Positions 54,924 through 63,848 of a stretch of 64,000 nt of DNA are shown in pieces. The notes below the pieces were generated by a model. The model was given only the letters and a program-made list of their open reading frames with translations, made no database searches and had not been told where the DNA came from. Every line of letters begins with the position of its first letter. The first letter of the stretch is position 1. Source of the DNA: an uncultured Bacteroidales bacterium (lineage in GTDB: Bacteria; Bacteroidota; Bacteroidia; Bacteroidales; UBA3824); assembly GCA_937877455.1 (NCBI GenBank), contig CALFIU010000134.1, positions 8,209 through 72,208 of the forward strand. Reading direction: 5' to 3'. Position numbers and translations under genes: made by a program.

Positions 54924-55814
54924 TTAATTAAAAAAATCGTAAAAATTAAACCATTGACATTTATATTGTGCTACGTATTTCTCCAGTAGTTTTACGTATT
55001 TTTCTGCCATTTCTTCTGCTTGTTTTTTGGGCGAAATGTCAGTGGTACATTCTATACGGTTGACATAAATTTTATATTTGCGTGTTGATATTTTATATAC
55101 AAAAACCGCCAATACAGGAACTTTTCTAATTGCAGCAACCGCAAACGGACCTACAGGAAATTTTGCATTGGCTTTTCCAAAACTACATGTTATAGATTTT
55201 TGCGATCCAAAAATTCTGTCGGCAGGCATAACTGCAATGTCGCCGTTTTCTAAGGCTTGGTTTATTGTAAATAGGTGGCTCATGTCGTCTTTTACAGCGA
55301 GCATTTCTATGTTGTTTTGGCTAAATTGGCTAAAACGTTGAACGGTAAGTAATTGAGATTCACCACCAAAAACAAGTGCGTATATTTTTTTTATGTCTTG
55401 ATGCAGTAGGTAGCCACATATTTCAAAGTTGCCAGTGTGAGAGCCTACCATCATAAATCCTTCTTGACCAGAGCATAGTGTGTTGAAATTCTCAATGCCT
55501 ATAATTTCTGTTTTAAACTTATGTTTTTGACCCGAAAAAATCGAAAATCTGTCGAGCATTACTTTGCCAAACGTGTTATAGGTTTTCCATGATAAAAAAA
55601 ATGATTTTATTTTTCCGTAGCCATAAACTTTTTGAAAATAGCTAATTGCAGCGTTGCGTGCTTTTTTGCCAAAAATGAGATAAAAAGGTATAACCAAGTA
55701 CATAAAAAAATATCCAATTGTAACATCGCAATGTTTGAACAAAAATATCAATGATTTTTGTCCAAAGTAGCCTCCACCTGTTACGCCTTTCCAATTTTTG
55801 GATTGGGTATTCAT
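54924..55814 (-). CDS. LpxL/HtrB-like lysophospholipid acyltransferase
   Basis: 296 residues with an N-terminal hydrophobic segment (VTIGYFFMYLVIPFYLIFG) and the HTGNFE motif (H126, E131; HX4E). Other family features are VMPADRIFGSQKSITCSFGKANAKFPVGPFAVAAIRKVPVLAVFV. These enzymes move acyl chains from ACP onto a lipid. In this cluster the acyl group is probably the aryl/polyene chain rather than lipid A laurate. It overlaps the ACP gene by 4 bases, which suggests the carrier and acyltransferase are used together. Confidence 0.87.
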   Translation of the reverse strand: MNTQSKNWKGVTGGGYFGQKSLIFLFKHCDVTIGYFFMYLVIPFYLIFGKKARNAAISYFQKVYGYGKIKSFFLSWKTYNTFGKVMLDRFSIFSGQKHKFKTEIIGIENFNTLCSGQEGFMMVGSHTGNFEICGYLLHQDIKKIYALVFGGESQLLTVQRFSQFSQNNIEMLAVKDDMSHLFTINQALENGDIAVMPADRIFGSQKSITCSFGKANAKFPVGPFAVAAIRKVPVLAVFVYKISTRKYKIYVNRIECTTDISPKKQAEEMAEKYVKLLEKYVAQYKCQWFNFYDFFN

Positions 55815-56059
55815 TGTTGTGATACTTTTTTATAAATAAAATCACAAAAATTGTCGTATGTTGTAACGTTTTTGAGTTCTTCGGCTGTTATTTTAAACCC
55901 GAAAACATCTTCCACCACCACAACAATATCTACAAAATCAAGACTATCAATGCCAAGGTCGCTTTTTAAATCAGCATCTGGTTTTATTTTTTCTTCTTCT
56001 ATTTCAAACTCTTCGGTTAAAAATTTCTTTACTTTTTTTCTTACTTCGTTGATGTCCAT
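55811..56059 (-). CDS. Acyl carrier protein 2 of the aryl-polyene-like cluster
   Basis: 82 residues with the phosphopantetheine site Ser39 in LGIDSLDFVDIVVVVEDVFG. It is closer to classic AcpP in pattern than ACP 1. It overlaps the LpxL-like acyltransferase gene by 4 bases and follows the FabF-like gene by 6, so it is translationally linked to both. Confidence 0.93.
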   Translation of the reverse strand: MDINEVRKKVKKFLTEEFEIEEEKIKPDADLKSDLGIDSLDFVDIVVVVEDVFGFKITAEELKNVTTYDNFCDFIYKKVSQQ

Positions 56060-56065
56060 TATTTA

Positions 56066-57292
56066 TTATTCGTTATATTTTTTTATGATTAAAACTGCGT
56101 TTGTCCCACCAAACCCGAATGAATTTGATAAAATAGTATCAATATTGGTTTCCACTTTTTGTGTTGCAATTTTTAGTTTTGCGGTGTATTGGTCGGGTGT
56201 TTCAAAGTTGATGTTGGGGGCTATGAATCCATTTTCCATCATTATTATTGAATAAACAATTTCTGATGCGCCAGCCATCCAACATTCGTGTCCAGTCATT
56301 GATTTTGTGCTACTTATCCATGGTGTATTTTTTCCAAACACATTGGTTATTGCAGCGGCTTCAGCGGCATCGCCCAATGGTGTTGAGGTAGCGTGTGCAT
56401 TGATATAGTTTATTTGATTTGCAGCTATGTTTGCATCTTTTAATGCGTTTTGCATTGCAATTGTTGTACCGTCAGCTCCGGGCTTAGTTATTTTTTCTCC
56501 GTTTGACGAAAAACCATAACCGACAAGTTCTCCATATATTTTTGCCCCTCTTTTTAATGCGTGTTGCATGTCTTCGAGTATTATTGCCGCCGCACCGCCA
56601 GAAGGTACAAGTCCATCGCGCGCTGCATCAAATGGTCTTGATGCTTTTTGGGGACATTCTGTGCGATTAGAAAAAACACCGAGCGCATCGAAACTCATAA
56701 CGCTATATAGGTTAACTTCTTGTGCTCCACCACACAATACTATATTTTGCATGCCAGAGCGTATCATCATTAAACCAAGCCCAAGTGCATGTGTGCTGGA
56801 CGCGCAGGCTGCACTTACGGTAAAATTTACCCCACGGAGTTTGAATATTGTAGCAAGATTCATTGTTACGGTGCTATTCATGCTTTGAAAAACCGATGCA
56901 CTGCCAACCATTGCTGTATCGTGTTTTTCTTCCATTATTTTGTTCGACTCTATGATTGGTTTGGTTGACGAATCATTGCCGAATATAATGCCAATGTCGT
57001 TTTTTTCTATGTAGTCGGGATAAATTTTTGCATTTTCAAATGCTTCCGCAGCAGCCAAGTATGCGTATTCGCCTTGTTGTGCCAATCCTATGCGCAACCT
57101 TCTGTCGAGTTTTCCTTTTAAATTTGGCGACGGTAGTATGCCCGTTAGTGGCGATTTATAACCGTAATTTAAGCGTTCGGGCATAATGCCTATGCCTGAA
57201 GTACCATTATATAGCGATTTTGTTACATCGGCTATGTTTTGACCTATGCAGGAATAAATTCCTATGCCCGTTATTGCTACTCTGCGGTTCAT
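56066..57292 (-). CDS. FabF-like beta-ketoacyl-ACP synthase (active-site complete)
   Basis: 408 residues, FabF length. The triad is C163 in SAACASSTHAL, H300 in NAHATSTPLGD and H335 in SMTGHECWMAG. The N-terminus RRVAITGIGIYSCIG is typical. It elongates acyl-ACP with malonyl-ACP. Its position between the ammonia-lyase and an ACP suggests it serves the cluster, not housekeeping fatty acid synthesis. Confidence 0.93.
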   Translation of the reverse strand: MNRRVAITGIGIYSCIGQNIADVTKSLYNGTSGIGIMPERLNYGYKSPLTGILPSPNLKGKLDRRLRIGLAQQGEYAYLAAAEAFENAKIYPDYIEKNDIGIIFGNDSSTKPIIESNKIMEEKHDTAMVGSASVFQSMNSTVTMNLATIFKLRGVNFTVSAACASSTHALGLGLMMIRSGMQNIVLCGGAQEVNLYSVMSFDALGVFSNRTECPQKASRPFDAARDGLVPSGGAAAIILEDMQHALKRGAKIYGELVGYGFSSNGEKITKPGADGTTIAMQNALKDANIAANQINYINAHATSTPLGDAAEAAAITNVFGKNTPWISSTKSMTGHECWMAGASEIVYSIIMMENGFIAPNINFETPDQYTAKLKIATQKVETNIDTILSNSFGFGGTNAVLIIKKYNE

Positions 57293-57304
57293 TTTTGTTT
57301 TGTA

Positions 57305-58831
57305 TCAAAGGTTGATATTGTAATTCCGCAAAAAGTTTTCTGTTTTTTCTATTGATGTATATAGCGGATAATCGTCTTTGAATACGGGGAAAAATTCTCG
57401 TATTTGGCTATATATTTCGCGGCTTTTGTTGCATAACTTATCCTTTATGTAAAGACAATCAATGGCTTGCATAAGCGACATATAGTGTATTGCCATTACT
57501 TGGTAGGCATTGTCTATTACTCTTTTTGTTAATAATGCAGAATTGCTACCCATGCTTACAATGTCTTGATTGTCGTTGTTGTTGGGAATGGAATGAACAT
57601 ACATGCTATTTGATAGTGTCTGACATTCGGCAGTGGTGCTTACGGCTGTAAATTGTGCTGCTTGCATTCCATAGTTGAGCCCGAGTGTACCAAGGTTTAC
57701 AAATGGTGGCAATATTTCGTTTATCTTGCTATGAAACAGATAGTTCATTTGCCTTTCTGCCAACATTGTTGTTTTGGTAATGGCTAATTTTATTTTATCC
57801 ATTTCGAGCGAAATGTAGTCGCCGTGAAAGTTTCCACCATGGTACACGTTTTTAGATTCGTGGTCGATAATGGGATTGTCGCAAGCCGAATTAAATTCTT
57901 GTTCAACTATTGATGCTGCGTATTTAAGAGTGTCGAGTACAGGACCAAGCACTTGAGGTACGCATCTTAATGAATAGTAAGCTTGTACTTTGTCGGTGAA
58001 TACTTTTTGCTCTTTGTGTCCATTGTCGTAGAGATATGTTTCGCGTTTTTTAAGTCTTTGTCCCGATTGTAAAATTCTACGCATTATTTCTGCTATTTCT
58101 ATCTGACCGTTGTGAGGACGTGCGGCATTGAGTTGGTATGAAATCATGTCGTCATAACTTCCTGCTATCTCGTTCATCATTGCTGACGATAAAATTGCCC
58201 ATTGTAATAACTTGTTGGCGTAGTGGAGATTTACGGCAGCTATTCCTGTCATAAAAGAAGTGCCGTTGGTTAGCGACAAACCTTCGCGAATATATATTTT
58301 TAGTGGAGTTATTCCGTTGGCTTTTAAAACTTCGGAAGTGTTGCAAAGTTGTCCATTATAAAATACTTTGCCTTCTCCTATAAGTGTAAGTGCAATGTGG
58401 GCAAGTTGTACGAGGTCTCCGCTTGCTCCTACGCTGCCATGTTGTGGGACAAAGGGAATGATGTTGTTGTTGATAAATTTTACTAATATTTGTACCGCTT
58501 CTAAATTTACACCTGATTTTGCACACAAAAGAGTTCCAAGACGTGCTATCATTGCACTTTTTACATATATATCTGGCAATGGTTGACCAGCACCTGTGCT
58601 ATGGCTGCGAATTATATTGTATTGTAAATCTCTTAGAGATTTATCGTCTATTCTATATTGAGCCATAGGACCAAATCCTGTGTTGATACCATATATGACT
58701 TTTTCTTGTGAAAAATCTTTTAAAAAATTATAACTTTTTTCTATTTCGGATATTTGTGTGGCAGTAAGTTCTATTTTTTTGCTATTAAACAAATAATCGT
58801 CTATATCTTTTAGTGTTATGTTTTGTTTCAC
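57305..58831 (-). CDS. Aromatic amino acid ammonia-lyase (HAL/PAL/TAL family)
   Basis: 508 residues. The MIO cofactor triad is A136-S137-G138 in HGSVGASGDLVQLAH, and the catalytic Tyr is Y47 in YGINTGFG. The selectivity pair reads R75-S76-H77 (SH as in histidine lyases), while N421-Q422-D423-I424-V425-S426-M427 has Gln where HutH has Glu, as in PAL/TAL. No hutU, hutI or hutG lies nearby. It sits in the aryl-lipid cluster, so phenylalanine or tyrosine deamination to a cinnamic-type starter acid is more likely than histidine degradation. It begins 12 bases after the PSP1 gene, so housekeeping transcripts may read into the cluster. Confidence 0.88.
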   Translation of the reverse strand: MKQNITLKDIDDYLFNSKKIELTATQISEIEKSYNFLKDFSQEKVIYGINTGFGPMAQYRIDDKSLRDLQYNIIRSHSTGAGQPLPDIYVKSAMIARLGTLLCAKSGVNLEAVQILVKFINNNIIPFVPQHGSVGASGDLVQLAHIALTLIGEGKVFYNGQLCNTSEVLKANGITPLKIYIREGLSLTNGTSFMTGIAAVNLHYANKLLQWAILSSAMMNEIAGSYDDMISYQLNAARPHNGQIEIAEIMRRILQSGQRLKKRETYLYDNGHKEQKVFTDKVQAYYSLRCVPQVLGPVLDTLKYAASIVEQEFNSACDNPIIDHESKNVYHGGNFHGDYISLEMDKIKLAITKTTMLAERQMNYLFHSKINEILPPFVNLGTLGLNYGMQAAQFTAVSTTAECQTLSNSMYVHSIPNNNDNQDIVSMGSNSALLTKRVIDNAYQVMAIHYMSLMQAIDCLYIKDKLCNKSREIYSQIREFFPVFKDDYPLYTSIEKTENFLRNYNINL

Positions 58832-58843
58832 TTTATTTGTATT

Positions 58844-60265
58844 TTAGTTGCCTTGAGAAGTGTTTTTACCTTCCTGTGGCTTGTTATTGTTTTGTGGACG
58901 TTTGTTGGCTGAAAATTTTTTCTTTTGGTTGTTGCCTTGTTTATTTTTAACCTTGTTTATGTTGTTGTTCTGTTGAGGATTAGCACTTACAGGTTGTATG
59001 TTAGCCTGTTGTTTTTTCGGCTGTGGTTGTGGCTGTTCAATAGGTTTTTGCTCTGGCGTTGTAACTACTTGAATTTCGGCTTGAGACTGATTGTCAGTTT
59101 GTTTACTTTTTTTGTGACGTTTCTTTTTCTTTTTGTCAAAACGTGTTATGCTATCTTGCTCAATTGCATTTTGATACTCGTCATCTGTTTTTTTCTTTAC
59201 AGTCTGTTGTTCGCTATTTTTATCGTTAAGTAGCAATGTGTCTGGTTTTTGACCATTTTTATTCATTGCTATTATTTCTTTTACACGGTCAATATCCACT
59301 ACAGTTATGTTGACTGATGAATTTTGGTCGTAACTATACCACATTACTCGTTTGAAAATGTCTGTTTTTTGATGGTAGGCAGTACCTTCCATTGTTTCGA
59401 GCGGTTGACGAATGTTTGGAAAATCCTTTTGGGCATCAATATAAGCATCGATTTCGTAATTGAGACAGCATTTAAGTTTGCCGCATTGACCGGCCAATTT
59501 TTGTGGGTTGAGCGATAGTTCTTGTTGACGTGCCGAATTGGTTGAAACCGAAACAAAGTTGGTTATCCATGTTGTACAACACAATTCGCGCCCACAAGGA
59601 CCTATACCTCCGATGCGTCCTGCTTCTTGTCGCGCTCCAATTTGTTTCATTTCTATACGAATTTTAAATTCGTCGGCCATTAGTTTTATTAGTTCGCGAA
59701 AGTCAACTCTTTCGTCGGCTATGTAATAGAAAATTGCCTTTGTGCCGTCGCCTTGAAATTCTACATCTCCAATTTTCATATTTAGATTAAGGCTTTCTGC
59801 TATTTGTCGGCTACGCAACATTACGTTGTCTTCTTTGTCTATAACAGTTTTCCATTTGTCAATGTCGGCTGGTTTGGCTTTTCGGTATATTTTTTTTAGT
59901 TCGCTGTCTGGGTTTACTTTAGCTTTACGCATTTGAAACTTAATCAGTGGTCCTACAAGTGATACAACGCCTATGTCGTGTCCAGGTGATGCTTCTACGG
60001 CTACCATGTCGCCAACGTGTAATTCCAATTGATTTATGTTTCTATAAAAACCTTTTCGTGTGTTTTTAAACCTTACTTCGGCAATGTCGTATTCTTTCCC
60101 CGAAGGTAGAGGTATATCGTCAAGCCAATCGTAAACGTTTAGTTTGTTGCAACTTGCGGTGCATTGACAACAAGCGCAACATTCGCCGCTAAAATCCTTG
60201 TCGCAGAGATTTAATCCTCCGCAACCACGTTGTATGTTTTTGTATGTATCGTTCTGTTCTTCCAT
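58844..60265 (-). CDS. PSP1-domain protein (RicT/YaaT-like)
   Basis: 473 residues. The PSP1 C-terminal-like region (RKGFYRNINQLELHVGDMVAVEASPGHDIGVVSL, then IGGIGPCGRELCCTTWITNF and KLAGQCGKLKCCLNYE) is unmistakable, with the conserved CGxELCC and CGKLKCCLNYE. The N-terminus carries an extra Cys cluster (residues ~15-45: CGGLNLCDKDFSGECCACCQ). The last ~140 residues are Gln/Lys/Asn/Pro-rich and disordered. Relatives with RicA/F affect RNA processing and DNA events; the function in Bacteroidetes is not settled. It lies between holB and the ammonia-lyase. Confidence 0.9.
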   Translation of the reverse strand: MEEQNDTYKNIQRGCGGLNLCDKDFSGECCACCQCTASCNKLNVYDWLDDIPLPSGKEYDIAEVRFKNTRKGFYRNINQLELHVGDMVAVEASPGHDIGVVSLVGPLIKFQMRKAKVNPDSELKKIYRKAKPADIDKWKTVIDKEDNVMLRSRQIAESLNLNMKIGDVEFQGDGTKAIFYYIADERVDFRELIKLMADEFKIRIEMKQIGARQEAGRIGGIGPCGRELCCTTWITNFVSVSTNSARQQELSLNPQKLAGQCGKLKCCLNYEIDAYIDAQKDFPNIRQPLETMEGTAYHQKTDIFKRVMWYSYDQNSSVNITVVDIDRVKEIIAMNKNGQKPDTLLLNDKNSEQQTVKKKTDDEYQNAIEQDSITRFDKKKKKRHKKSKQTDNQSQAEIQVVTTPEQKPIEQPQPQPKKQQANIQPVSANPQQNNNINKVKNKQGNNQKKKFSANKRPQNNNKPQEGKNTSQGN

Positions 60266-60280
60266 TTTCTTTTTTCTTTT

Positions 60281-61435
60281 TTAGGGTTTTAACCTTAATG
60301 TTGTTGCCACTTTAAGAGCTAAATCGGTAAATAGTAGTTTGGCATTGCCGTTGCGTTCTATGCCATAACTTGTTTCGTTGAAAAGACTCGAAAATTGTGC
60401 AACGTTGCCTTGGTGAATGAACGGTGAAAATTTCTTTGCAAAGTCCATTTCGCCCGGTGTAAGGTTAACGAGTTGGTCTGCTGCTTGTGGCACGGCGTTG
60501 AGCATAAAACATTCGCGTAACATTCTTGAACAATAGTCGAAGAATTTTTTTTGTTTTTCGCGACCGTTTTTTGATTGTTCGTCTGCCCATTTTAGCATCA
60601 AATCGTATTTATTGGCGTAGGCATTGCGCATCATTTGTGCAAAAGCATTGAAGTCTGGTGATTCTACTTTGCCAGATTTAAATTGCATAAGTGCCGAAAC
60701 TGCTTCGAGATAGTTGCCTGCGCCTATTATTGCGCTACTTTTTATCGATTGGCTGTCGGCATCGGGAAATTCTGCTGCAAGTGCCTGTTCTATGTTTTCT
60801 TTTGTTGGCCGCGGTATTTTTATTAGTTGTGTACGGCTACGTATTGTGGTTAATATTTGTTCTTCGTTTTCTGCCACAAGTATAAAAAGTGTTTTTTCTG
60901 GTGGTTCTTCTATCATTTTTAGAAGTTTGTTAGCTGCCGTTTCGTTCATTTTTTCTGGCATCCAAATAATCATCACTTTATATTCCGCTTCAAAAGTTTT
61001 TAGCGTTAGTTTTCTGATTATTTCGGCACTTTCTTGGGCAAAAATTGAGCCTTGTGCGTTTTCGCTACCTATAAAATCATACCAATCGTCAAGCCGATGA
61101 TAATTTCGTTGTAGTATAAACTCTCGCCATTGTTTTATGTAATCATCGCTTACGGGTGGTTTTGTGGAGTTTTTTTGTTTTACTACTGGATATACAAAAT
61201 GTAAATCTGGATGTATGAGTTTTTGGTATTTTAGACATTGCGGACATTTGCCACAACTATCGCCATTGGTTTTGTTGTTGCAACAGATGTATTGAGCGTA
61301 TGCAATGGCAAGGGCAAGTTTTCCACATCCTTCTTGCCCCAAAAATAGTTGTGCGTGGCTTATACGGTTTTCTTCTACAGTATTTACCAACCGCTGTTTA
61401 ACATCGTCAAGTCCTGGTATGTCTTTAAATTGCAC
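60281..61435 (-). CDS. holB: DNA polymerase III subunit delta-prime
   Basis: 384 residues. The AAA+ N-terminal domain has a degenerate P-loop GQEGCGKLALA (no Thr/Ser after Lys, as in delta-prime subunits), and a Cys zinc cluster ICCNNKTNGDSCGKCPQC. KMIEEPPEKTLFILVAENEEQILTTIRSRTQLI is the sensor region. The C-terminal helical domain is normal in length. It is part of the clamp-loader complex in the cytosol. It follows the nucleoside kinase gene by 46 bases. Confidence 0.9.
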   Translation of the reverse strand: MQFKDIPGLDDVKQRLVNTVEENRISHAQLFLGQEGCGKLALAIAYAQYICCNNKTNGDSCGKCPQCLKYQKLIHPDLHFVYPVVKQKNSTKPPVSDDYIKQWREFILQRNYHRLDDWYDFIGSENAQGSIFAQESAEIIRKLTLKTFEAEYKVMIIWMPEKMNETAANKLLKMIEEPPEKTLFILVAENEEQILTTIRSRTQLIKIPRPTKENIEQALAAEFPDADSQSIKSSAIIGAGNYLEAVSALMQFKSGKVESPDFNAFAQMMRNAYANKYDLMLKWADEQSKNGREKQKKFFDYCSRMLRECFMLNAVPQAADQLVNLTPGEMDFAKKFSPFIHQGNVAQFSSLFNETSYGIERNGNAKLLFTDLALKVATTLRLKP

Positions 61436-61481
61436 TTTCTTTTTACTTATGGTTATTGGTGTTTGTGTTTGTGCAGTGTTT

Positions 61482-63152
61482 TTAGTAATGAAACGAACTA
61501 CCGCTTAAAAACTCTCGTAAAATGGAGGTTGGTGGTATTTCGTTTACTGGTATTTCTTTGAAATATGTTAGTAATTTTATTAAACGTTGTGCTTCGCTGT
61601 ATTCTGGCGATGTTTCGCAAACGCTACCGAGTACTGGTTCTACATAATTTTTTATCACTCCAAGTTCGTATGGTAGCGCGCTATTAAACATTACATCAGC
61701 TTCTTCTTGAAATGGGAAGATGTTTTTATCTTCGCCACGTCTTACTCCTGGCCAACGTTTAAGTGTATCTTCGGCAGAATAATGGCGGTATTGATAGTCG
61801 CGAATTATACGTCTTAGCAATCTATTGTCGGTGGTTTGTATGCGGTTGTGGCTGTCGATGTTAAGTTGTGTAAGTGCTGATACGTATATTTTGAATTTGC
61901 GGTTGTTTGGTATCATTTCGCTCAACTTGGGATTTAATCCATGAATTCCTTCCACAACAAATACCGTGTCTGGCTCTGCTGTCATAAAGTCGCCTTTGTA
62001 TATTCTTTCTCCTTTTTCAAATGAATATACAGGAAGTTCTACCGTTTTGCCAGCCATCATGTCAATCATGTCCTCGTTAAACTTTTTGTAGTCAAGTGCT
62101 TCAAGACATTCAAAATCGTATTCGCCATTTTCGTCTTTGGGAGTGTCAACTCTATTAACAAAATAGTTGTCGAGCGAGATTTGAACAGGTTTTAGCCCAA
62201 CAACTGCCAATTGTACACAAAGTCTTTTTGACGTGGTGGTTTTTCCTGACGACGAAGGACCTGCTATTAAAACGAGTTTTATGTTGCCCGCAGATTTTAT
62301 TCTTTCGGCTATTTCGGCAAGTTTTTTCTCGTGCAGTGCTTCCGAAATTTTTATTAGTGAAGAGGCTTTATTGTTTTCTGCAAGTCGGTTAAGACTTGAT
62401 ACAGTGCTAAATCCCAACAGTTTGTACCAATGGCTTTCTTCTTGAAATATGTCAAAAAGTTTTTCTTGTTTTTTTAGTTCGGGTATTTCAAAGTTTTTAC
62501 CCGTTGGGTAACGCAACAATATGCCATTATAATATTTTGTAAGGTCAAAACTATTGATATATCCAGTGTGTGGCACAAGGTAGCCGTAAAAATAATCTGC
62601 TTGCCCATCGAGATAATATACCGATGAGAATATTCTTGAACGGTTTTTGAATAAATCTGTTTTGTCTTCCATTCCCATCGAAGAAAATAAGTCTGCTGCT
62701 TGGCTCGAAAGTATTTCTTTGCGTTCAAAAGGAATTTTTTGTTCGCATAGTGTTTTCATTTTGTCTTTAAGAGCAAGTACTTCGTTTTCGGTGGGTATGT
62801 ATTCATTATCACCAATCATTAGCCTACAATAAAGGCTGTCGCTTATGTTATGGTCTATAAATAAATGACAATTTGGTAAAATTTCTTTTACGGCTTTGAT
62901 GAGCATAAAACAAAGCGACCTTGTGTACATACGTTGCCCGTCAATGTTGCTAAAGTCGAAAAATTCAACTATTTTGGGTTTGAAAATGCAATAGTCAAGT
63001 TCTTTTATTTTGTTATTTACCCTTGCACCAAGTATTGGCATTGGCAAAGATATATTTTGATCTGTAATTATGCTTTGTAGCGATGTACCAACAGGATATT
63101 CTTTTTCTATACCCGTATTTTTGCAATATATTTTTATGTTTTTATTAATCAT
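61482..63152 (-). CDS. TGS-domain nucleoside (uridine-type) kinase
   Basis: 556 residues. Residues ~1-70 are a TGS-like beta-grasp (NTGIEKEYPVGTSLQSII), then a ThrRS-like editing-type region, then the P-loop GPSSSGKTTTSKRLCVQL near residue 297 with ISLDNYFVNRVDTP and the lid YDFECLEALDYKKF. This is the phosphoribulokinase/uridine kinase family with an N-terminal TGS/SAD extension typical of Bacteroidetes. It phosphorylates a nucleoside or related sugar; the exact substrate is uncertain. It heads a long minus-strand run of genes. Confidence 0.88.
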   Translation of the reverse strand: MINKNIKIYCKNTGIEKEYPVGTSLQSIITDQNISLPMPILGARVNNKIKELDYCIFKPKIVEFFDFSNIDGQRMYTRSLCFMLIKAVKEILPNCHLFIDHNISDSLYCRLMIGDNEYIPTENEVLALKDKMKTLCEQKIPFERKEILSSQAADLFSSMGMEDKTDLFKNRSRIFSSVYYLDGQADYFYGYLVPHTGYINSFDLTKYYNGILLRYPTGKNFEIPELKKQEKLFDIFQEESHWYKLLGFSTVSSLNRLAENNKASSLIKISEALHEKKLAEIAERIKSAGNIKLVLIAGPSSSGKTTTSKRLCVQLAVVGLKPVQISLDNYFVNRVDTPKDENGEYDFECLEALDYKKFNEDMIDMMAGKTVELPVYSFEKGERIYKGDFMTAEPDTVFVVEGIHGLNPKLSEMIPNNRKFKIYVSALTQLNIDSHNRIQTTDNRLLRRIIRDYQYRHYSAEDTLKRWPGVRRGEDKNIFPFQEEADVMFNSALPYELGVIKNYVEPVLGSVCETSPEYSEAQRLIKLLTYFKEIPVNEIPPTSILREFLSGSSFHY

Positions 63153-63173
63153 GTTTGCCTAATTTTATAAATG

Positions 63174-63181
63174 CAAATATA
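63174..63181 (-). promoter_or_regulatory. -7 promoter box for the nucleoside kinase-holB-PSP1 run
   Basis: CAAATATA on plus equals TATATTTG on minus (TAnnTTTG), 21 bases before the ATG at 63152. It lies just downstream of the terminator hairpin of the previous gene, which excludes a normal -33 box by eye. Confidence 0.45.
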
Positions 63182-63182
63182 T

Positions 63183-63229
63183 AAAATAATGTGTTGAAAA
63201 AAAATATTTTTTTTTCAACACATTATTTT
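63183..63229 (-). terminator. 22-bp inverted repeat terminator
   Basis: Arms at 63183-63204 and 63208-63229 pair perfectly, with A8/T8 at the centre, around a 3-base loop. On minus it follows the envelope-protein stop at 63289. The U-rich distal part supports termination. Confidence 0.7.
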
Positions 63230-63288
63230 AGTGTTTTAGTTGGGTTATTACAAAATATTTTTTTTGAGCGGTTAAGATTGTCGAAATT

Positions 63289-63810
63289 TTATTTTTTTTC
63301 GTAAACAATGTATGGTTCTGGCCGAAAAAAAATGTTTGTGCTTAGATAGTATGGTCTGCTGTAAAATTCCCAATAACCATTGTGTAATACAAAAGTTTTA
63401 CATTGTACCCATGGTGTGTATTTGCTGTCGGTTGTTAACGAAACATCAAATTGATAACCAAGCGCGCCGTTTCGGTTTATGCCTTTGAACCCCCATTTGT
63501 AATTAACTTGTCCAATGCCTGCGGCTATTCTATATATGTTGCTTTCTATTACTGCATTGAACGATATGATATTTTGTTGGGTATTTTTGTAGTTTACAAA
63601 ATAATATTGTGGTGATATGCAAAAATTTATTTCTGGATTGTCGCTTTTTATTTTAAAAAGTCCTATCGTTAGGTCTATGCCGTAGTTAAATCCAGAATAG
63701 AATGTCCAACCTATAATTAACCTTGGAGATAGATAAACTTTTGTATCTTGCGCTTGCGTGTTAATTATGGTTGATAAAAATAAAATTATTATAGCAATTG
63801 CCTTTTTCAT
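63289..63810 (-). CDS. Exported, possibly barrel-like protein of unknown function
   Basis: 173 residues from the ATG at 63810 (MKKAIAIIILFLSTIINTQAQ is a clear signal peptide); the frame extends to 63915 but without a -7 box beyond it. The body alternates aromatic and polar residues (VYLSPRLIIGWTFYSGFNYGIDLTIGLF, ISFNAVIESNIYRIAAGIGQVNYKWGF). This suggests an 8-stranded outer-membrane barrel or beta-rich exported protein. No family is named. A -7 box (63841-63848) precedes the start. Confidence 0.72.
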   Translation of the reverse strand: MKKAIAIIILFLSTIINTQAQDTKVYLSPRLIIGWTFYSGFNYGIDLTIGLFKIKSDNPEINFCISPQYYFVNYKNTQQNIISFNAVIESNIYRIAAGIGQVNYKWGFKGINRNGALGYQFDVSLTTDSKYTPWVQCKTFVLHNGYWEFYSRPYYLSTNIFFRPEPYIVYEKK

Positions 63811-63840
63811 ATTTTTTGCCGGTATATTTTTTTTCGGCAA

Positions 63841-63848
63841 CAAATGTA
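63841..63848 (-). promoter_or_regulatory. -7 promoter box for the exported protein
   Basis: CAAATGTA on plus equals TACATTTG on minus, a full TAnnTTTG match, 31 bases before the ATG. The nearest CAAA upstream is at an unusual distance (28 bases). Confidence 0.5.

Noticed and set aside
57305..58831. Assignment of the ammonia-lyase as hutH of histidine degradation
   Set aside because: No hutU, hutI or hutG nearby; the Gln replacing the HutH Glu and the aryl-ligase/ketosynthase context point to an aromatic starter.
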